A DNA stretch of 39,722 nt from Moraxellaceae bacterium (lineage in GTDB: Bacteria > Pseudomonadota > Gammaproteobacteria > Pseudomonadales > Moraxellaceae): assembly GCA_030646295.1 (NCBI GenBank), contig JAUSND010000012.1:1-39722 (forward strand), read 5' to 3'. The notes below the pieces were generated by a model that worked only from the letters and a program-made list of their open reading frames with translations, did not search any database and was not told the origin of the DNA. Position numbers and translations under genes: made by a program. The stretch's first letter is position 1, and each line of letters begins with the position of its first letter. This document shows positions 15,759 to 25,229 of this stretch, piece after piece.

Positions 15759-16946
15759 ATGATGAAGATAACTGAACGTACCGACTCAATGCTGCCGCTC
15801 TGGCGTCTGGGCTTTCGCCCCTTCTTTCTGGCAGGCGCGGCGTTTGCCGTGATTGCCATCGGTCTCTGGCTGGGGGTTCTGGCCGGCATCATCACCGGCT
15901 GGCAACCCGCCGGCGGCGCCCTGGCGTGGCACCGTCACGAGATGCTGTTCGGCTTTGCCATGGCCATTGTCGCCGGCTTCCTGCTCACTGCCGTACAGAA
16001 CTGGACTGCCACACCGGGCCTTGCCGGCCGGCCGCTGGCAGGGCTGGCGCTGGTCTGGCTGGCGGGCCGCCTGGTCTGGCTGCTGGATGCGCCACTGTGG
16101 CTGCTGGTGCCGGTCGATGGCGCCTTCCTGCTCCTGACCGCCATTGTGATCGGACGGCAGATCTGGCAGGTGAAACAGGTGCGTAACTACCCCGTACCCG
16201 GCCTGTTGCTGCTGATGGCAGCGGCCAACCTGCTGACCCTGGCCGGGCTCGCCAGCGGTAACGACGCCTGGCAACGGCAGGGGGTGCATGCCGCCCTCTG
16301 GCTGCTGGCTGCACTCATGGGACTTATCGGCGGTCGCGTCATCCCCTTCTTCACCCAGCGCGGCCTCATGCGCAGCTACCAGCCCACACCGGTGGTGGCA
16401 CTGGACCGCACCGCCATGGGCAGTGCCGTTGTGGTGGCACTGCTGACCGCCAGCGGCCTGTCACTGACCGCCACCCCATGGATTGCCATCGTGTTTGTGG
16501 TGATGGGCACCAGCACGGCCATCCGTCTGGCGCGCTGGTATGACAAGGGCATCTGGGGCGTCCCCCTGCTGTGGTCACTGCATATCGCCTTTGCCTGGCT
16601 GGCGCTGGCACCGCTGGGCATGGCGCTGTGGCATCTGGACATCATCGCAACGCCCAGCCTGCCGCTGCATGCCCTCACCATCGGCGCCATGGGCGGCCTC
16701 ATCCTGGCCATGATTGCCCGTGTCACGCTGGGTCACACCGGACGTCCGCTGCAACCTCCCGCCGCCATGAGCTGGGCCTTTGTCGCCCTCAATCTCAGCG
16801 CCCTCAGCCGCGTCCTCGCCCTGCCCGGCGTTTCTTCCCACATCCTCTGGCTGTCCGGCGCACTCTGGCTGATCGCCTTCGGCCTGTACCTGGCGTACTA
16901 CGCACGCATGTTGCTGACGCCACGCGTGGATGGCATGTCGGGCTGA
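15759..16946 (+). CDS. nnrS: NnrS-family haem-copper membrane protein
   Basis: NnrS proteins are integral membrane haem- and copper-containing proteins linked to nitric oxide stress and denitrification; their exact reaction is unknown. The 395 residues give about 12 hydrophobic segments. Family marks are PLWRLGFRPFFLAGA near the N-terminus, WHRHEMLFGFAMAIVAGFLLTAVQNWT (with likely haem or copper histidines), GGRVIPFFTQRG, and HALTIGAMGGLILAMIARVTLGHTGR. The start is uncertain: ATGs at 15759, 15762 and 15789 lack a strong ribosome site, and an FNR-activated start point would fall near 15757, which would favour 15789. No nitrite or NO reductase genes are adjacent, so a detoxification role is more likely than dedicated denitrification. 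Confidence 0.9.
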   Translation: MMKITERTDSMLPLWRLGFRPFFLAGAAFAVIAIGLWLGVLAGIITGWQPAGGALAWHRHEMLFGFAMAIVAGFLLTAVQNWTATPGLAGRPLAGLALVWLAGRLVWLLDAPLWLLVPVDGAFLLLTAIVIGRQIWQVKQVRNYPVPGLLLLMAAANLLTLAGLASGNDAWQRQGVHAALWLLAALMGLIGGRVIPFFTQRGLMRSYQPTPVVALDRTAMGSAVVVALLTASGLSLTATPWIAIVFVVMGTSTAIRLARWYDKGIWGVPLLWSLHIAFAWLALAPLGMALWHLDIIATPSLPLHALTIGAMGGLILAMIARVTLGHTGRPLQPPAAMSWAFVALNLSALSRVLALPGVSSHILWLSGALWLIAFGLYLAYYARMLLTPRVDGMSG

Positions 16947-16968
16947 TCCCCGCTGCCGTCCTGACCAC

Positions 16969-17007
16969 AAACAGAAAGGCTGACGCATAACGTCAGCCTT
17001 TCTGTTT
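16969..17007. terminator. Bidirectional terminator between nnrS and merR
   Basis: A perfect 17-bp inverted repeat (AAACAGAAAGGCTGACG / CGTCAGCCTTTCTGTTT) with the loop CATAA, followed by TT on the plus strand. Its right arm overlaps the last codons and stop of the MerR-type gene. The inner stem AAAGGCTGACG recurs in the terminator at 18569. Confidence 0.88.
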
Positions 17008-17418
17008 TTCCGGCCCCGGCACAGCAACCAGTTGCTGCAGTGCTGGCGACAAGGCCAGGCCATGGGCAACCGCACTGTTTGCCAGGCGCATCTGCTCGGC
17101 CTTCAGGTAGCGCTGCAGCTGCCGCAATGACGTCATCCGGGCCTCTACCTCACGCAGTTTTTCCGTCACCAGTTGTGCCCCCTGCGCACAATCCAGCTGC
17201 GACTCGCGCTGCAACTGCAACATGCTGCGTATCTCCGCCAGCGCAAAGCCCATGTGCTGGGCCGAACGGATGAAGGCCAGCTCTTCCAGCACACGCGACG
17301 AATAATCCCGGTAGTTGTTGGCCAGACGGCGCGGCGGCTCGATCATGCCCTCGGCCTCGTAAAAGCGCAGGGTGTGCCGGCTCAGCCCGCTATGTTTTTC
17401 AACATCGGTGATTCGCAT
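16993..17418 (-). CDS. MerR-family transcriptional regulator
   Basis: The 141 residues start MRITDVEKHSGLSRHTLRFYEAEGMIEPPRRLANNYRDY, the winged-helix DNA-binding domain of MerR regulators. A long dimerisation helix follows (VTEKLREVEARMTSLRQLQRYLKAEQ). Only one cysteine is visible (QLDCAQG), so this is not a metal sensor of the MerR/CueR type; the signal may be a small organic molecule or a redox cue. The ATG at 17418 fits the domain start; the open frame extends further but into the divergent promoter. It is divergent from an NAD-dependent epimerase gene 70 bases away, its likely target. The last residues (GPEKQKG) are encoded within the terminator stem. Confidence 0.88.
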   Translation of the reverse strand: MRITDVEKHSGLSRHTLRFYEAEGMIEPPRRLANNYRDYSSRVLEELAFIRSAQHMGFALAEIRSMLQLQRESQLDCAQGAQLVTEKLREVEARMTSLRQLQRYLKAEQMRLANSAVAHGLALSPALQQLVAVPGPEKQKG

Positions 17419-17428
17419 ACCCCACCCC

Positions 17429-17460
17429 TTGACTATTGACCTTACTCGACAGTTTACGCT
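17429..17460 (+). promoter_or_regulatory. Candidate MerR-controlled promoter of the epimerase gene
   Basis: TTGACT (17429-17434), a 20-base spacer and TACGCT (17455-17460). A spacer of 19-20 bases is characteristic of promoters activated by MerR-family proteins through DNA distortion. It lies in the 70-base gap between the divergent genes. I could not find a clean dyad in the spacer, so confidence is low. Confidence 0.35.
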
Positions 17461-17488
17461 GCCTTTACTCAACGAGGGGAGAGGCATC

Positions 17489-18541
17489 ATGGCAACAATC
17501 ATCGTGACCGGGGCAACCGGTTTCATTGGCGGCTGGCTCTGCCCGCTGCTGACCCGCCAGGGCCATCAGGTGCAGGTCCTGCTGCGCCGGCCAGAGCAAC
17601 TGCAGGCATTGCAGGCACAGTGCGCGTCACGGGGAGGCGAGGCCTCCCGGCTGCATGCGCTGGTGGGGGACCTGTCCCAACCGGGGCTGGGACTGGCATC
17701 AACACCAACCGCCGATCTGGTCTATCACCTCGGGGCACGCTTTGCCTGGGGGCTGAGTCGCGCCGAGGCGCAGCAGGTCAACGTGCAGGGCGGTCTGGAG
17801 GTGGTGCGTCTGGCCTCCGCCATCGGCGCCCGTCTGGTATTGGTCGGCGGCTTCATGCTGGAGAACCGGGTACACCAGCGCCAGATCGGTATCGACCCGG
17901 ACCACCCATTGGACAGCCCGTGGGCACGAATCTACGACCGTGTCGGTGCCTACGAGGCCAGCAAGCTGGAAGCCCATTACCGTGCCGTGGCGCTGGCGAA
18001 CGAACTGGGCGTGACGTGGGCCGCGGTGCATCCCGCCACCCTGTGCGGGCATAGCGAGACCGGGGAGTTGGCCGCCGCGCAGCCCCTGCAGGCACTGATC
18101 ACCAATCTTGCGGCGGGCCGCCTGAAGGCCATCCCCGGCAGCGCGGCCCACTGGCTGCCACTGGTCAGCGTCGATTTCCTCGCCGCGCTGCTGGCCGCTC
18201 TGGCCCAGCAGCCGTTCCGCACCGGCACCAGCCTGCTGGCGCTCGATGAGCACAGCCCCGATCTGGCCGGCATGGTGGCCGCACTGGCCGAAGGCGCCGG
18301 GTGCACCGCCCCGTCACGTCATGTGCCCTTGCCCCTGCTCAAGGTCCTGCTCTGCCTGCCGGGCGCCGAGACATTGCTGCAGACGCGCCGCGAGAGCCTG
18401 GCCTTTATCCGCAGCGAACGCTACGACACGACCGCTACCCGGCACTTTGCCAGCGCAGCCGGACTGATCTGGCCAGACATCCGCCAGGCGATTGTGCGCA
18501 GCGGACGTTACGGGAGCACGGCCCTGCACCGCACGACCTGA
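17489..18541 (+). CDS. NAD(P)-dependent epimerase/dehydratase (extended SDR)
   Basis: The 350 residues form an extended short-chain dehydrogenase/reductase. The nucleotide-binding glycine motif is TGATGFIGG (residues 7-15) and the catalytic pair is Tyr155-x3-Lys159 (YEASK). LVYHLGARFAWGLS and NVQGGLEVVRLAS are typical of the family. The substrate cannot be assigned; sugar-nucleotide epimerases, dihydroflavonol-4-reductase-like enzymes and quinone-binding members share this layout. GGGGAG lies upstream of the ATG at 17489. Divergent arrangement with the MerR-type gene suggests induction by a substrate or stress signal. The pair is bracketed by terminators with the same inner stem. Confidence 0.88.
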   Translation: MATIIVTGATGFIGGWLCPLLTRQGHQVQVLLRRPEQLQALQAQCASRGGEASRLHALVGDLSQPGLGLASTPTADLVYHLGARFAWGLSRAEAQQVNVQGGLEVVRLASAIGARLVLVGGFMLENRVHQRQIGIDPDHPLDSPWARIYDRVGAYEASKLEAHYRAVALANELGVTWAAVHPATLCGHSETGELAAAQPLQALITNLAAGRLKAIPGSAAHWLPLVSVDFLAALLAALAQQPFRTGTSLLALDEHSPDLAGMVAALAEGAGCTAPSRHVPLPLLKVLLCLPGAETLLQTRRESLAFIRSERYDTTATRHFASAAGLIWPDIRQAIVRSGRYGSTALHRTT

Positions 18542-18568
18542 ACATGAAGCACCTGAATTTGAAACGAA

Positions 18569-18598
18569 AAAAGGCTGACGATTTCGCGTCAGCCTTTT
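18569..18598. terminator. Bidirectional terminator between the epimerase gene and tex
   Basis: AAAAGGCTGACG (18569-18580) pairs with CGTCAGCCTTTT (18587-18598) around a 6-base loop, ATTTCG. It lies between convergent genes ending at 18541 and 18614. The 11-base inner stem is identical to that of the terminator at 16969-17007. Confidence 0.9.
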
Positions 18599-18613
18599 CC
18601 ATTTACGACCGGA

Positions 18614-20944
18614 TCATTTCTTCACGCCGGCCTTCATCAGCAGGCTGCCAAGACCACCGACCTTCGCGGCCGGCGCATCGCCAAAGCTGCGCTTGCTGGT
18701 GACCTGATCACCACCACGCCCACCGGGACGGCCACCGCCTTCACCCGGCTTTTTCGCCGGCATCGCTTCATCATCCAGACGCATGGTCAGCGCAATGCGT
18801 GCACGTGGCGCATCCACTTCCACCACCTTCACTTTCACGATGTCACCGGCACGCACCACTTCACGCGGGTCCTTCACGAACTTTGTGGAGAGCGAGGAAA
18901 TGTGCACCAGACCATCCTGATGCACACCGATATCCACAAAGGCACCGAAGTTGGCAACGTTGGTGACCACGCCTTCGAGGATCATGCCTGGCTTCAGGTC
19001 ACGAATCTCCGTAACACCATCCTGGAAAGTGGCGGTCTTGAATTCCGGACGCGGATCACGGCCGGGTTTTTCCAGCTCGCGGAGAATATCCGTCACCGTG
19101 GGCAGACCGAATTTCTCGTCAACAAATTCAGCCGCATTCACCGCCTTCAGGAAGCGGCTGTCGCCGAGCAGTTCACGAATGTCTTTCGTGGACTTTGCTG
19201 CAATCTTTTCCACTACCGGATAAGACTCGGGATGCACCGAACTGGCATCCAGCGGATTCTCGCCATTCATGATGCGCAAAAAGCCGGCCGCCTGCTCAAA
19301 TGTCTTGTCGCCCAGACGCGGCACTTTCTTCAATTCTTCACGCGTCCTGAATGCGCCATTGGCATCACGATAGCTGACAATATTCTGGGCGATGGTGCTG
19401 TTAAGACCGGCAATACGTGCCAGCAAGGCCGCCGATGCCGTGTTCACATCCACACCGACAGCATTCACACAGTCTTCCACCACGGCATCCAGCGAACGCG
19501 CCAGCTTGACCTGGTTCACGTCATGCTGGTACTGGCCGACACCGATGGACTTCGGATCAATCTTTACCAGCTCCGCCAGCGGGTCCTGCAAACGACGCGC
19601 AATCGACACACCACCACGATAGGACACATCCAGATCCGGAAATTCAGCAGCGGCCAGTGCCGAAGCGGAATACACCGAGGCGCCGGCTTCGCTGACCACG
19701 ATCTTGGTCATCTTCAGTTCGCTGTGCTTCTTGATCAGTTCGGCCGCCAGCTTGTCGGTTTCACGCGAGGCGGTACCGTTACCGATCGCAATCAGGTCAA
19801 CCTTGTGACGCTGGCACAGCACAGCAAGAATGGCGATGGACTTGTCCCATTCGTTTTTCGGTTCGTGCGGAAAAATCACGCCGTGATCCACCAGCTTGCC
19901 GGTGTTGTCGACCACCGCCACCTTCACGCCGGTACGCAAGCCCGGGTCCAGACCCAGCGTGGCACGCGGGCCGGCCGGTGCGGCCATCAGCAAATCCTTG
20001 AGGTTGTCGGCAAACACCTTGATGGCTTCCAGTTCCGCACTGCCCTTGATCTCGCCCAGCAGATCGGTTTCCAGATGCGTCAGCAGTTTTACGCGCCAGG
20101 TCCAGCGCACCACTTCTGCCAGCCAGGCATCGGCGGCCCGCTTTTCGTTCTTTATGCCGGCATGCGCGGCAATCATGCCTTCGGCCGGGTGCGGTGCACC
20201 TTCTTCCTGATCCGGCATTTCCAGCGCCAGCGTGAGGAAGCCTTCATTACGGCCACGGAACATGGCGAGCGCACGGTGTGAAGGCACCGCCTTCAGTGGC
20301 TCGCGGTGATCAAAATAGTCACGGAATTTTGCACCTTCATTTTCCTTGCCCGGCACCAGCTTTGCGGTGACATCACTGTGCTCGGTAAGAAAAGTACGCA
20401 GGCGGGCCAGCAGGTCGGCATTTTCGGCAAAACGCTCCATGAGGATATGCTTGGCACCATCCAGCACCGCTTTCGTATCGCCATAATTGAGGGCGGCATT
20501 GATGAAAGCCTGCGCTTCGGTTTCCGGCATCAGCGCCGGATCGGCCAGCAACTTGTCGGCCAGCGGCTCAATGCCGGCTTCACGTGCCAGCATGCCCTTG
20601 GTCACGCGACGCGGCTTGTACGGCAGGTACAAATCTTCCAGACGCGCCTTGCTGTCGGCATCAAGCAACAGCACCCTGAGCTCCGGCGTCAGCTTGCCCT
20701 GCTCCTCGATGCTTTTGATGATGGCATCGCGGCGGTCTTCCATTTCACGCAGGTAACCAAGACGCTCTTCCAGATTACGCAGCTGGGTATCATCAAGACC
20801 GCCGGTGACTTCCTTTCGGTAACGGGAGATGAAGGGCACGGTGGCCCCGCCATCCAGCAACTCCACGGCCGCAACCACCTGGGCGAGACGGGCATTGATC
20901 TCGGTGGCAATGGACTGGGCAATCTTGACTGAGCGATCCGACAT
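18614..20944 (-). CDS. tex: Tex-family RNA-binding transcription accessory protein
   Basis: The 776 residues match Tex of pseudomonads in length and layout. The N-terminal helical region starts [44 protein letters not shown]. An RNase H-like YqgF domain is marked by [23 protein letters not shown]. Tandem helix-hairpin-helix motifs follow ([28 protein letters not shown]). The C-terminal S1 domain ([34 protein letters not shown]) binds nucleic acid. A Gly/Arg-rich tail ([12 protein letters not shown]) follows. The ATG at 20944 has AGGA 8 bases upstream; a TTG five codons earlier is an alternative. Tex supports transcription and virulence gene expression in several bacteria, with a mechanism still incompletely defined. 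Confidence 0.96.
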   Translation of the reverse strand: MSDRSVKIAQSIATEINARLAQVVAAVELLDGGATVPFISRYRKEVTGGLDDTQLRNLEERLGYLREMEDRRDAIIKSIEEQGKLTPELRVLLLDADSKARLEDLYLPYKPRRVTKGMLAREAGIEPLADKLLADPALMPETEAQAFINAALNYGDTKAVLDGAKHILMERFAENADLLARLRTFLTEHSDVTAKLVPGKENEGAKFRDYFDHREPLKAVPSHRALAMFRGRNEGFLTLALEMPDQEEGAPHPAEGMIAAHAGIKNEKRAADAWLAEVVRWTWRVKLLTHLETDLLGEIKGSAELEAIKVFADNLKDLLMAAPAGPRATLGLDPGLRTGVKVAVVDNTGKLVDHGVIFPHEPKNEWDKSIAILAVLCQRHKVDLIAIGNGTASRETDKLAAELIKKHSELKMTKIVVSEAGASVYSASALAAAEFPDLDVSYRGGVSIARRLQDPLAELVKIDPKSIGVGQYQHDVNQVKLARSLDAVVEDCVNAVGVDVNTASAALLARIAGLNSTIAQNIVSYRDANGAFRTREELKKVPRLGDKTFEQAAGFLRIMNGENPLDASSVHPESYPVVEKIAAKSTKDIRELLGDSRFLKAVNAAEFVDEKFGLPTVTDILRELEKPGRDPRPEFKTATFQDGVTEIRDLKPGMILEGVVTNVANFGAFVDIGVHQDGLVHISSLSTKFVKDPREVVRAGDIVKVKVVEVDAPRARIALTMRLDDEAMPAKKPGEGGGRPGGRGGDQVTSKRSFGDAPAAKVGGLGSLLMKAGVKK

Positions 20945-21090
20945 GTAGAAATCCTGCAACTGCGGTGACGAAAGCGGGCCATCTTAAAGCTGCTTTGCCG
21001 CGCTGGGCAGACTTGTCTTCATCGTCAGGTCATGGTGGGTTCATGTGGACGTGTTTAAATAGGCAATTGCCATCGCCGCCCGCTCACCAA

Positions 21091-22425
21091 ATGACCACAC
21101 CCATGGCCACACCTGCCGAAGCACCCGCCGCCGTCTCTTTTCGTGAGGCCCTGAAATTCTGGTGGAAACTGGGCTGGATCAGTTTTGGCGGACCGGCCGG
21201 GCAAATCGCCCTCATGCATGCCGAGCTGGTGGAACGCCGCCGCTGGATCTCCGAGAAGCGCTTCCTGCACGCCCTCAACTACTGCATGGTGCTGCCCGGC
21301 CCCGAGGCACAACAGCTCGCCACCTATATCGGCTGGCTGATGCATGGCACCCGGGGTGGCATCGCCGCCGGCGCCCTGTTTGTGCTGCCGTCGCTCTTCA
21401 TCATCGCAACGCTGGCCTGGATTTATCTGGCCTTCGGCCATTTACCCGCCATTGCCGCCATCCTCTGGGGCATCAAGCCCGCCGTGGTGGCCATCGTACT
21501 CGCGGCCGCCTGGCGCATCGGCAAGCGCAGCCTCAAGAACGGCTGGCTGTGGGCCATCGCCGGCCTGTCCTTTGCCAGCCTGACCTTCCTGCACCTGCCG
21601 TTCCCGGCCATTGTGCTGGCCGCTGCCGGCATTGGCGCCCTCGGTGGCCGCCTGCGCCCCGGCATCTTTACCGCAGGTGGCGGCCACGCCGGCAAGGGCG
21701 GCCCGCATGCCGCCGCCCTGATTGACGACAACACCCCCACCCCCGCGCATGCCCGCCACACACATGCAGGACTGCTGCGGCATCTGGTCACCGGCCTCGG
21801 ACTGGGGATTGTCGTGCTGGCGGGGCTGCTGGTTCTGGAGGACGGCATCGGCCTGCTGTCCCGCCTGGGCATCTTCTTCACACAGGCGGCCCTGCTCACC
21901 TTTGGCGGCGCCTATGCCGTGCTGCCCTACGTCTATCAGGCTGCCGTCATGCAATACGGCTGGCTCACGGCCGGCCAGATGATGGACGGCCTCGCACTGG
22001 GCGAAACCACCCCCGGCCCGCTCATCATGATCGTGGCCTTTGTCGGCTTTGTGGCGGGATGGTCGGTTGATCCCGTTATGGCCGTGGCCGGGGCGTGCGT
22101 GGCCACCTTCTTTACCTTCCTGCCGTCCTTCCTGTTCATCCTGATTGGCGGCCCCCTGGTAGAAGCCACGCATAACGACCTTCGCCTGACCGCCCCGCTC
22201 ACCGCCATCACGGCTGCGGTGGTCGGGGTCATCCTCAATCTGGCACTGTTCTTTGCCGGCCATGTGGTCTGGCCCGCCGGCGTGCAGGCCAGCGGCACGG
22301 ATGTCGCGGCCCTGCTGCTGATCGTGGCCGCCCTCGTGGCCCTGCTGCGCTTCGAGGTCAACGTGATCCGGCTGATTGCCGCCTGCGCCATCATCGGCCT
22401 CGCACGCAGCCTGATCCCGGCCTGA
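21091..22425 (+). CDS. chrA: Chromate transporter ChrA (two-domain CHR family)
   Basis: ChrA is an inner-membrane protein that exports chromate. The 444 residues contain two homologous CHR halves, as in the long-chain type. The first has FWWKLGWISFGGPAGQIALMHAELVERRRWISEKRFLHALNYCMVLPGPEAQQLATYIGWLMHGTRGG. The second has FFTQAALLTFGGAYAVLPYVYQAAV and GLALGETTPGPLIMIVAFVGF. A hydrophilic His-rich linker joins them (GGGHAGKGGPHAAALIDDNTPTPAHARHTHAGLLRH). The start is uncertain: ATGs at 21043, 21091 and 21103 all lack a strong ribosome site; 21091 gives a family-like N-terminus. No chrB or other resistance genes are adjacent, so the true substrate may be another oxyanion. Confidence 0.92.
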   Translation: MTTPMATPAEAPAAVSFREALKFWWKLGWISFGGPAGQIALMHAELVERRRWISEKRFLHALNYCMVLPGPEAQQLATYIGWLMHGTRGGIAAGALFVLPSLFIIATLAWIYLAFGHLPAIAAILWGIKPAVVAIVLAAAWRIGKRSLKNGWLWAIAGLSFASLTFLHLPFPAIVLAAAGIGALGGRLRPGIFTAGGGHAGKGGPHAAALIDDNTPTPAHARHTHAGLLRHLVTGLGLGIVVLAGLLVLEDGIGLLSRLGIFFTQAALLTFGGAYAVLPYVYQAAVMQYGWLTAGQMMDGLALGETTPGPLIMIVAFVGFVAGWSVDPVMAVAGACVATFFTFLPSFLFILIGGPLVEATHNDLRLTAPLTAITAAVVGVILNLALFFAGHVVWPAGVQASGTDVAALLLIVAALVALLRFEVNVIRLIAACAIIGLARSLIPA

Positions 22426-22443
22426 TACCGACCCGATACCGGC

Positions 22444-22944
22444 TTAGCTGAGTGCCGCCAGCGCAGCCGCGTAGTCCGGCTCGTTGGCAATCTCGGCAAC
22501 CTGCTCGGCATGGATGACCTTGCCCGCCGCATCAATCACCACCACGGCACGCGACAGCAGGCCCGCCAGGGGGCCGGTGGTGATCAGCACGCCATAATCC
22601 CGGCCAAAGGCCGGCGAACGGAATACCGAGCCGCTCTGCACATTGGTCAGCCCTTCCGCGCCGCAAAACCGGCTCATGGCAAACGGCAGGTCCGCCGACA
22701 CGCACAGCACCACGGTGTTGGCCAGCGCACTGGCATCGGCATTGAAGTGCCGTACCGACATGGCGCAGGTAGCGGTATCCACGCTGGGAAAGATGTTGAG
22801 CACAACACGCTTGCCCGCCAGATCCGCAAGGGTCACCTCCGACAGGTCCGGCCGGACCAGGACAAATCCCGGCGCCTGACTGCCGGTTGCCGGCAACTCC
22901 CCGCTGGTCTGTACCGGATTGCCTTTCAGTGTGATGGTGGTCAT
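22444..22944 (-). CDS. tpx: Thiol peroxidase Tpx
   Basis: Tpx is an atypical 2-Cys peroxiredoxin that reduces peroxides, preferring lipid and alkyl hydroperoxides, with thioredoxin as reductant. The 166 residues contain the peroxidatic cysteine Cys60 in [15 protein letters not shown] and the resolving cysteine Cys94 in [14 protein letters not shown]. Other Tpx marks are [13 protein letters not shown] and a C-terminal [15 protein letters not shown] precedes the ATG at 22944. It converges with chrA, with only 18 bases between the stops and no clear terminator there. Confidence 0.97.
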   Translation of the reverse strand: MTTITLKGNPVQTSGELPATGSQAPGFVLVRPDLSEVTLADLAGKRVVLNIFPSVDTATCAMSVRHFNADASALANTVVLCVSADLPFAMSRFCGAEGLTNVQSGSVFRSPAFGRDYGVLITTGPLAGLLSRAVVVIDAAGKVIHAEQVAEIANEPDYAAALAALS

Positions 22945-23013
22945 TTTTTGAGCTCCTTTCTGGTTAGCGGCGGCTGCCTGGCCGTAACGCTAGCACAGCA
23001 CAACCCGTTACGA

Positions 23014-23059
23014 GTCGGGATTGCCCGACCATCGCAAACCCCGTCAAGGCTGCTAACAT
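23014..23059 (+). promoter_or_regulatory. Dyad and candidate ompR promoter element
   Basis: GTCGGG-ATTG-CCCGAC (23014-23029) is a perfect 6-bp dyad between divergent tpx and ompR. Downstream, TGC-TAACAT (23051-23059) resembles an extended -10 and would start transcription near 23066. No -35 hexamer stands out. The dyad would sit in the -35 to -50 region, a plausible operator or autoregulatory site. Confidence 0.35.
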
Positions 23060-23089
23060 GCGTCTTCCGGTCCCGATGTGCAGAGCCCG

Positions 23090-23851
23090 ATGGAAACGCC
23101 TGAACAGATAATGGATACCCCGCATGACGCCAGCCGCGAGCAGTTCCGCATTCTGGTGGTTGATGACGATGTACGCCTGCGCAGCCTGCTGCAGCGCTTT
23201 CTCGAAGAACAGGGCTACACCATCAAGGTAGCGCCCGATGCCGTACAGATGGACAAGATGCTGTCGCGCGAACTGTTTGCGCTGATGGTGCTCGACTTCA
23301 TGCTGCCCGGCGAAGACGGCCTGGCCATTTGCCGCCGCCTGCGCAAGGAAGGCAATAACATCCCCATCATCATGCTCACGGCCAAGGGCGCCGATGCCGA
23401 CCGCATTTCCGGCCTCGAAGCCGGCGCCGACGACTACCTGCCCAAACCCTTCAACCCGCAGGAGCTGTTGGCCCGCATCAAGGCCGTGCTGCGTCGCCAG
23501 CAGCGCGAGCTGCCCGGCGCCCCCTCACAGGTGGTCGAGGTGGTCAGCTTTGGCCCCTGGCAGCTGGACCTTTCCACCCGCCAGCTCACCCGCGACAACA
23601 ACACCCAGGTGTCCCTGACCACTGGCGAATTCGCCGTACTCAAGGCACTGGTGCAACACCCGCGCGAACCGCTGACGCGAGACAAGCTGATGAATCTTGC
23701 GCGCGGCCGCGAATGGGGAGCAATGGAACGCTCGATTGATGTGCAGGTGTCCCGCCTGCGACGCCTGATCGAAGAAAACCCGTCCAAGCCGCGCTATTTG
23801 CAAACGGTCTGGGGCGTGGGCTATGTCTTTGTGCCCGATGGCGCCGCCTGA
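23090..23851 (+). CDS. ompR: OmpR-type response regulator
   Basis: The 253 residues comprise a receiver domain and a C-terminal winged helix. The receiver has the acidic pocket VVDDD (Asp25-27), the phospho-acceptor Asp69 in VLDFMLPGEDG, Thr97 in MLTAKG and Lys119 in YLPKPF. The DNA-binding half includes TTGEFAVLKALVQHPREPLTRDKLMNLARGREW and RSIDVQVSRLRRLIEENPSKPRYLQTVWGVGYVF. In E. coli OmpR controls porins in response to osmolarity and acid; in P. aeruginosa the orthologue AmgR handles envelope stress and aminoglycoside tolerance. Start choice is uncertain (GTG 23078, ATG 23090 or ATG 23111). The sensor kinase gene follows after 33 bases. Confidence 0.94.
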   Translation: METPEQIMDTPHDASREQFRILVVDDDVRLRSLLQRFLEEQGYTIKVAPDAVQMDKMLSRELFALMVLDFMLPGEDGLAICRRLRKEGNNIPIIMLTAKGADADRISGLEAGADDYLPKPFNPQELLARIKAVLRRQQRELPGAPSQVVEVVSFGPWQLDLSTRQLTRDNNTQVSLTTGEFAVLKALVQHPREPLTRDKLMNLARGREWGAMERSIDVQVSRLRRLIEENPSKPRYLQTVWGVGYVFVPDGAA

Positions 23852-23884
23852 CCTGTTTTTAATGTCTGCTTACCGAGTCCCGAT

Positions 23885-25225
23885 GTGATCCGTCTCAACA
23901 AACTGTTCGGCCGCCTCAAGCCCCGCTCCACCGTGTGGCGCACCACCCTGCTTATCGGCATCGTGCTGATCGTTACCCAGTACCTGTCCATTGCCTTTTT
24001 CTGGACCAATCTCTATCTGCCCGAGTTGCGCCAGCATGCGCACTACGCTGCCGTGCACATCGACCTGCTGCGCGACGCCGAGAAAAAAGCCGCCACTGAC
24101 GTGCAGTCACTGGAAATGCACGCCTGGGTCAAGAAAGCCACCGGCATCGAAATTGTGCGGGAACAATCAGAGTTTCCGCGCGTCGTCGACAAACCGTTTG
24201 TGGAAATCTTCACCACCATCATCGAACGCCAGCTCAGCCAGGAGCTGAACGAACCCATCGAGGTGTACTTCAAGTTCAAGCCCAAGCCCGTGTTCTGGAT
24301 TTATGTACCGTCCATGAAGGATGTGTGGGTGCGCGAGCCGCTGCTGTTCTTCGCCCAATACAACCCATGGATCATCATTGCCTGGATTGTCGGTGTGCCA
24401 CTGCTCGCCCTCGCCGCCATCGTCATCCTGGTGCGTCAGCTCAACCGGCCACTCAAGCGCCTGCAGCTTGCCGCCTTGCGCGTTGGCAAGGGCCAGCACT
24501 CCACCATGCTGGAAACCCAGAGCGGCCCCATGGAAATTCGCGCCGTGAACCGTGCCTTCAACCAGATGACACGTGAAATCCAGCAAGCGGCAAAAGATCG
24601 CGCCTTCATGCTGGCCGGCATTTCGCACGACTTGCGCACACCGCTCACCCGCCTGCGCCTTACCGCCGAGATGATGAAGGAAAAGGATCTGGCCGAAGGC
24701 ATGGTACTGGACATTCACGACATGGACGCCATCATCGACCAGTTCATCGCCTACATGCGCGACGGCTCCGATGAAGAAGTCGAAGAGGCCTGCCTCGACA
24801 TGCTGGTGTCGGAGATGGTGGCGCAGTTTTCACACCAGGGGGACATCGATTTTGTGCCGGGTCAGGTGCCGAACATTTTCATGAAGCGCCTGTCACTCAA
24901 GCGCATGCTGGACAACCTGATCAGCAACGCCCTGCGCTACAGCAATTCCCCGCTGCATATCCGCACCAGCGCCGGCGACAAATCCGTCATCCTCACCGTG
25001 CGCGACCATGGCCCCGGCATTAATGAAGCCGACCTGCCCAACCTGCTGCAACCGTTCGTGCGCGGTGAAACGGCACGCACCACACAAGGGTCGGGACTCG
25101 GTCTTGCCATCGTGGCCCGCATCGTGCGCATGCATAACGGCCTGCTGGATATTCACAACCACCCGGAAGGCGGACTGGAGGTCATCATTACCCTGCCCAC
25201 CAACCGGCGCCCGGGCAGGGCCTGA
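23885..25225 (+). CDS. envZ: EnvZ-type sensor histidine kinase
   Basis: The 446-residue inner-membrane kinase is partner of the preceding OmpR. Two membrane spans (about 18-40 and 160-183) enclose a ~120-residue periplasmic sensor. A HAMP linker follows ([19 protein letters not shown]). The phospho-accepting His248 is in [20 protein letters not shown]-binding boxes are [12 protein letters not shown] (N-box, 342-353), DHGPGI (374-379) and GSGLGLAIV (402-410). The GTG at 23885 is the likely start, with a weak GAG upstream; the 33-base gap suggests one transcript with ompR. The P. aeruginosa equivalent is AmgS. A symmetric terminator separates it from convergent hslO. Confidence 0.95.
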   Translation: MIRLNKLFGRLKPRSTVWRTTLLIGIVLIVTQYLSIAFFWTNLYLPELRQHAHYAAVHIDLLRDAEKKAATDVQSLEMHAWVKKATGIEIVREQSEFPRVVDKPFVEIFTTIIERQLSQELNEPIEVYFKFKPKPVFWIYVPSMKDVWVREPLLFFAQYNPWIIIAWIVGVPLLALAAIVILVRQLNRPLKRLQLAALRVGKGQHSTMLETQSGPMEIRAVNRAFNQMTREIQQAAKDRAFMLAGISHDLRTPLTRLRLTAEMMKEKDLAEGMVLDIHDMDAIIDQFIAYMRDGSDEEVEEACLDMLVSEMVAQFSHQGDIDFVPGQVPNIFMKRLSLKRMLDNLISNALRYSNSPLHIRTSAGDKSVILTVRDHGPGINEADLPNLLQPFVRGETARTTQGSGLGLAIVARIVRMHNGLLDIHNHPEGGLEVIITLPTNRRPGRA

Positions 25226-25229
25226 CCCA

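Noticed and set aside
18902-20281. A 459-codon plus-strand frame inside tex
   Set aside because: It is antisense to Tex; no family features and no plausible ribosome site.
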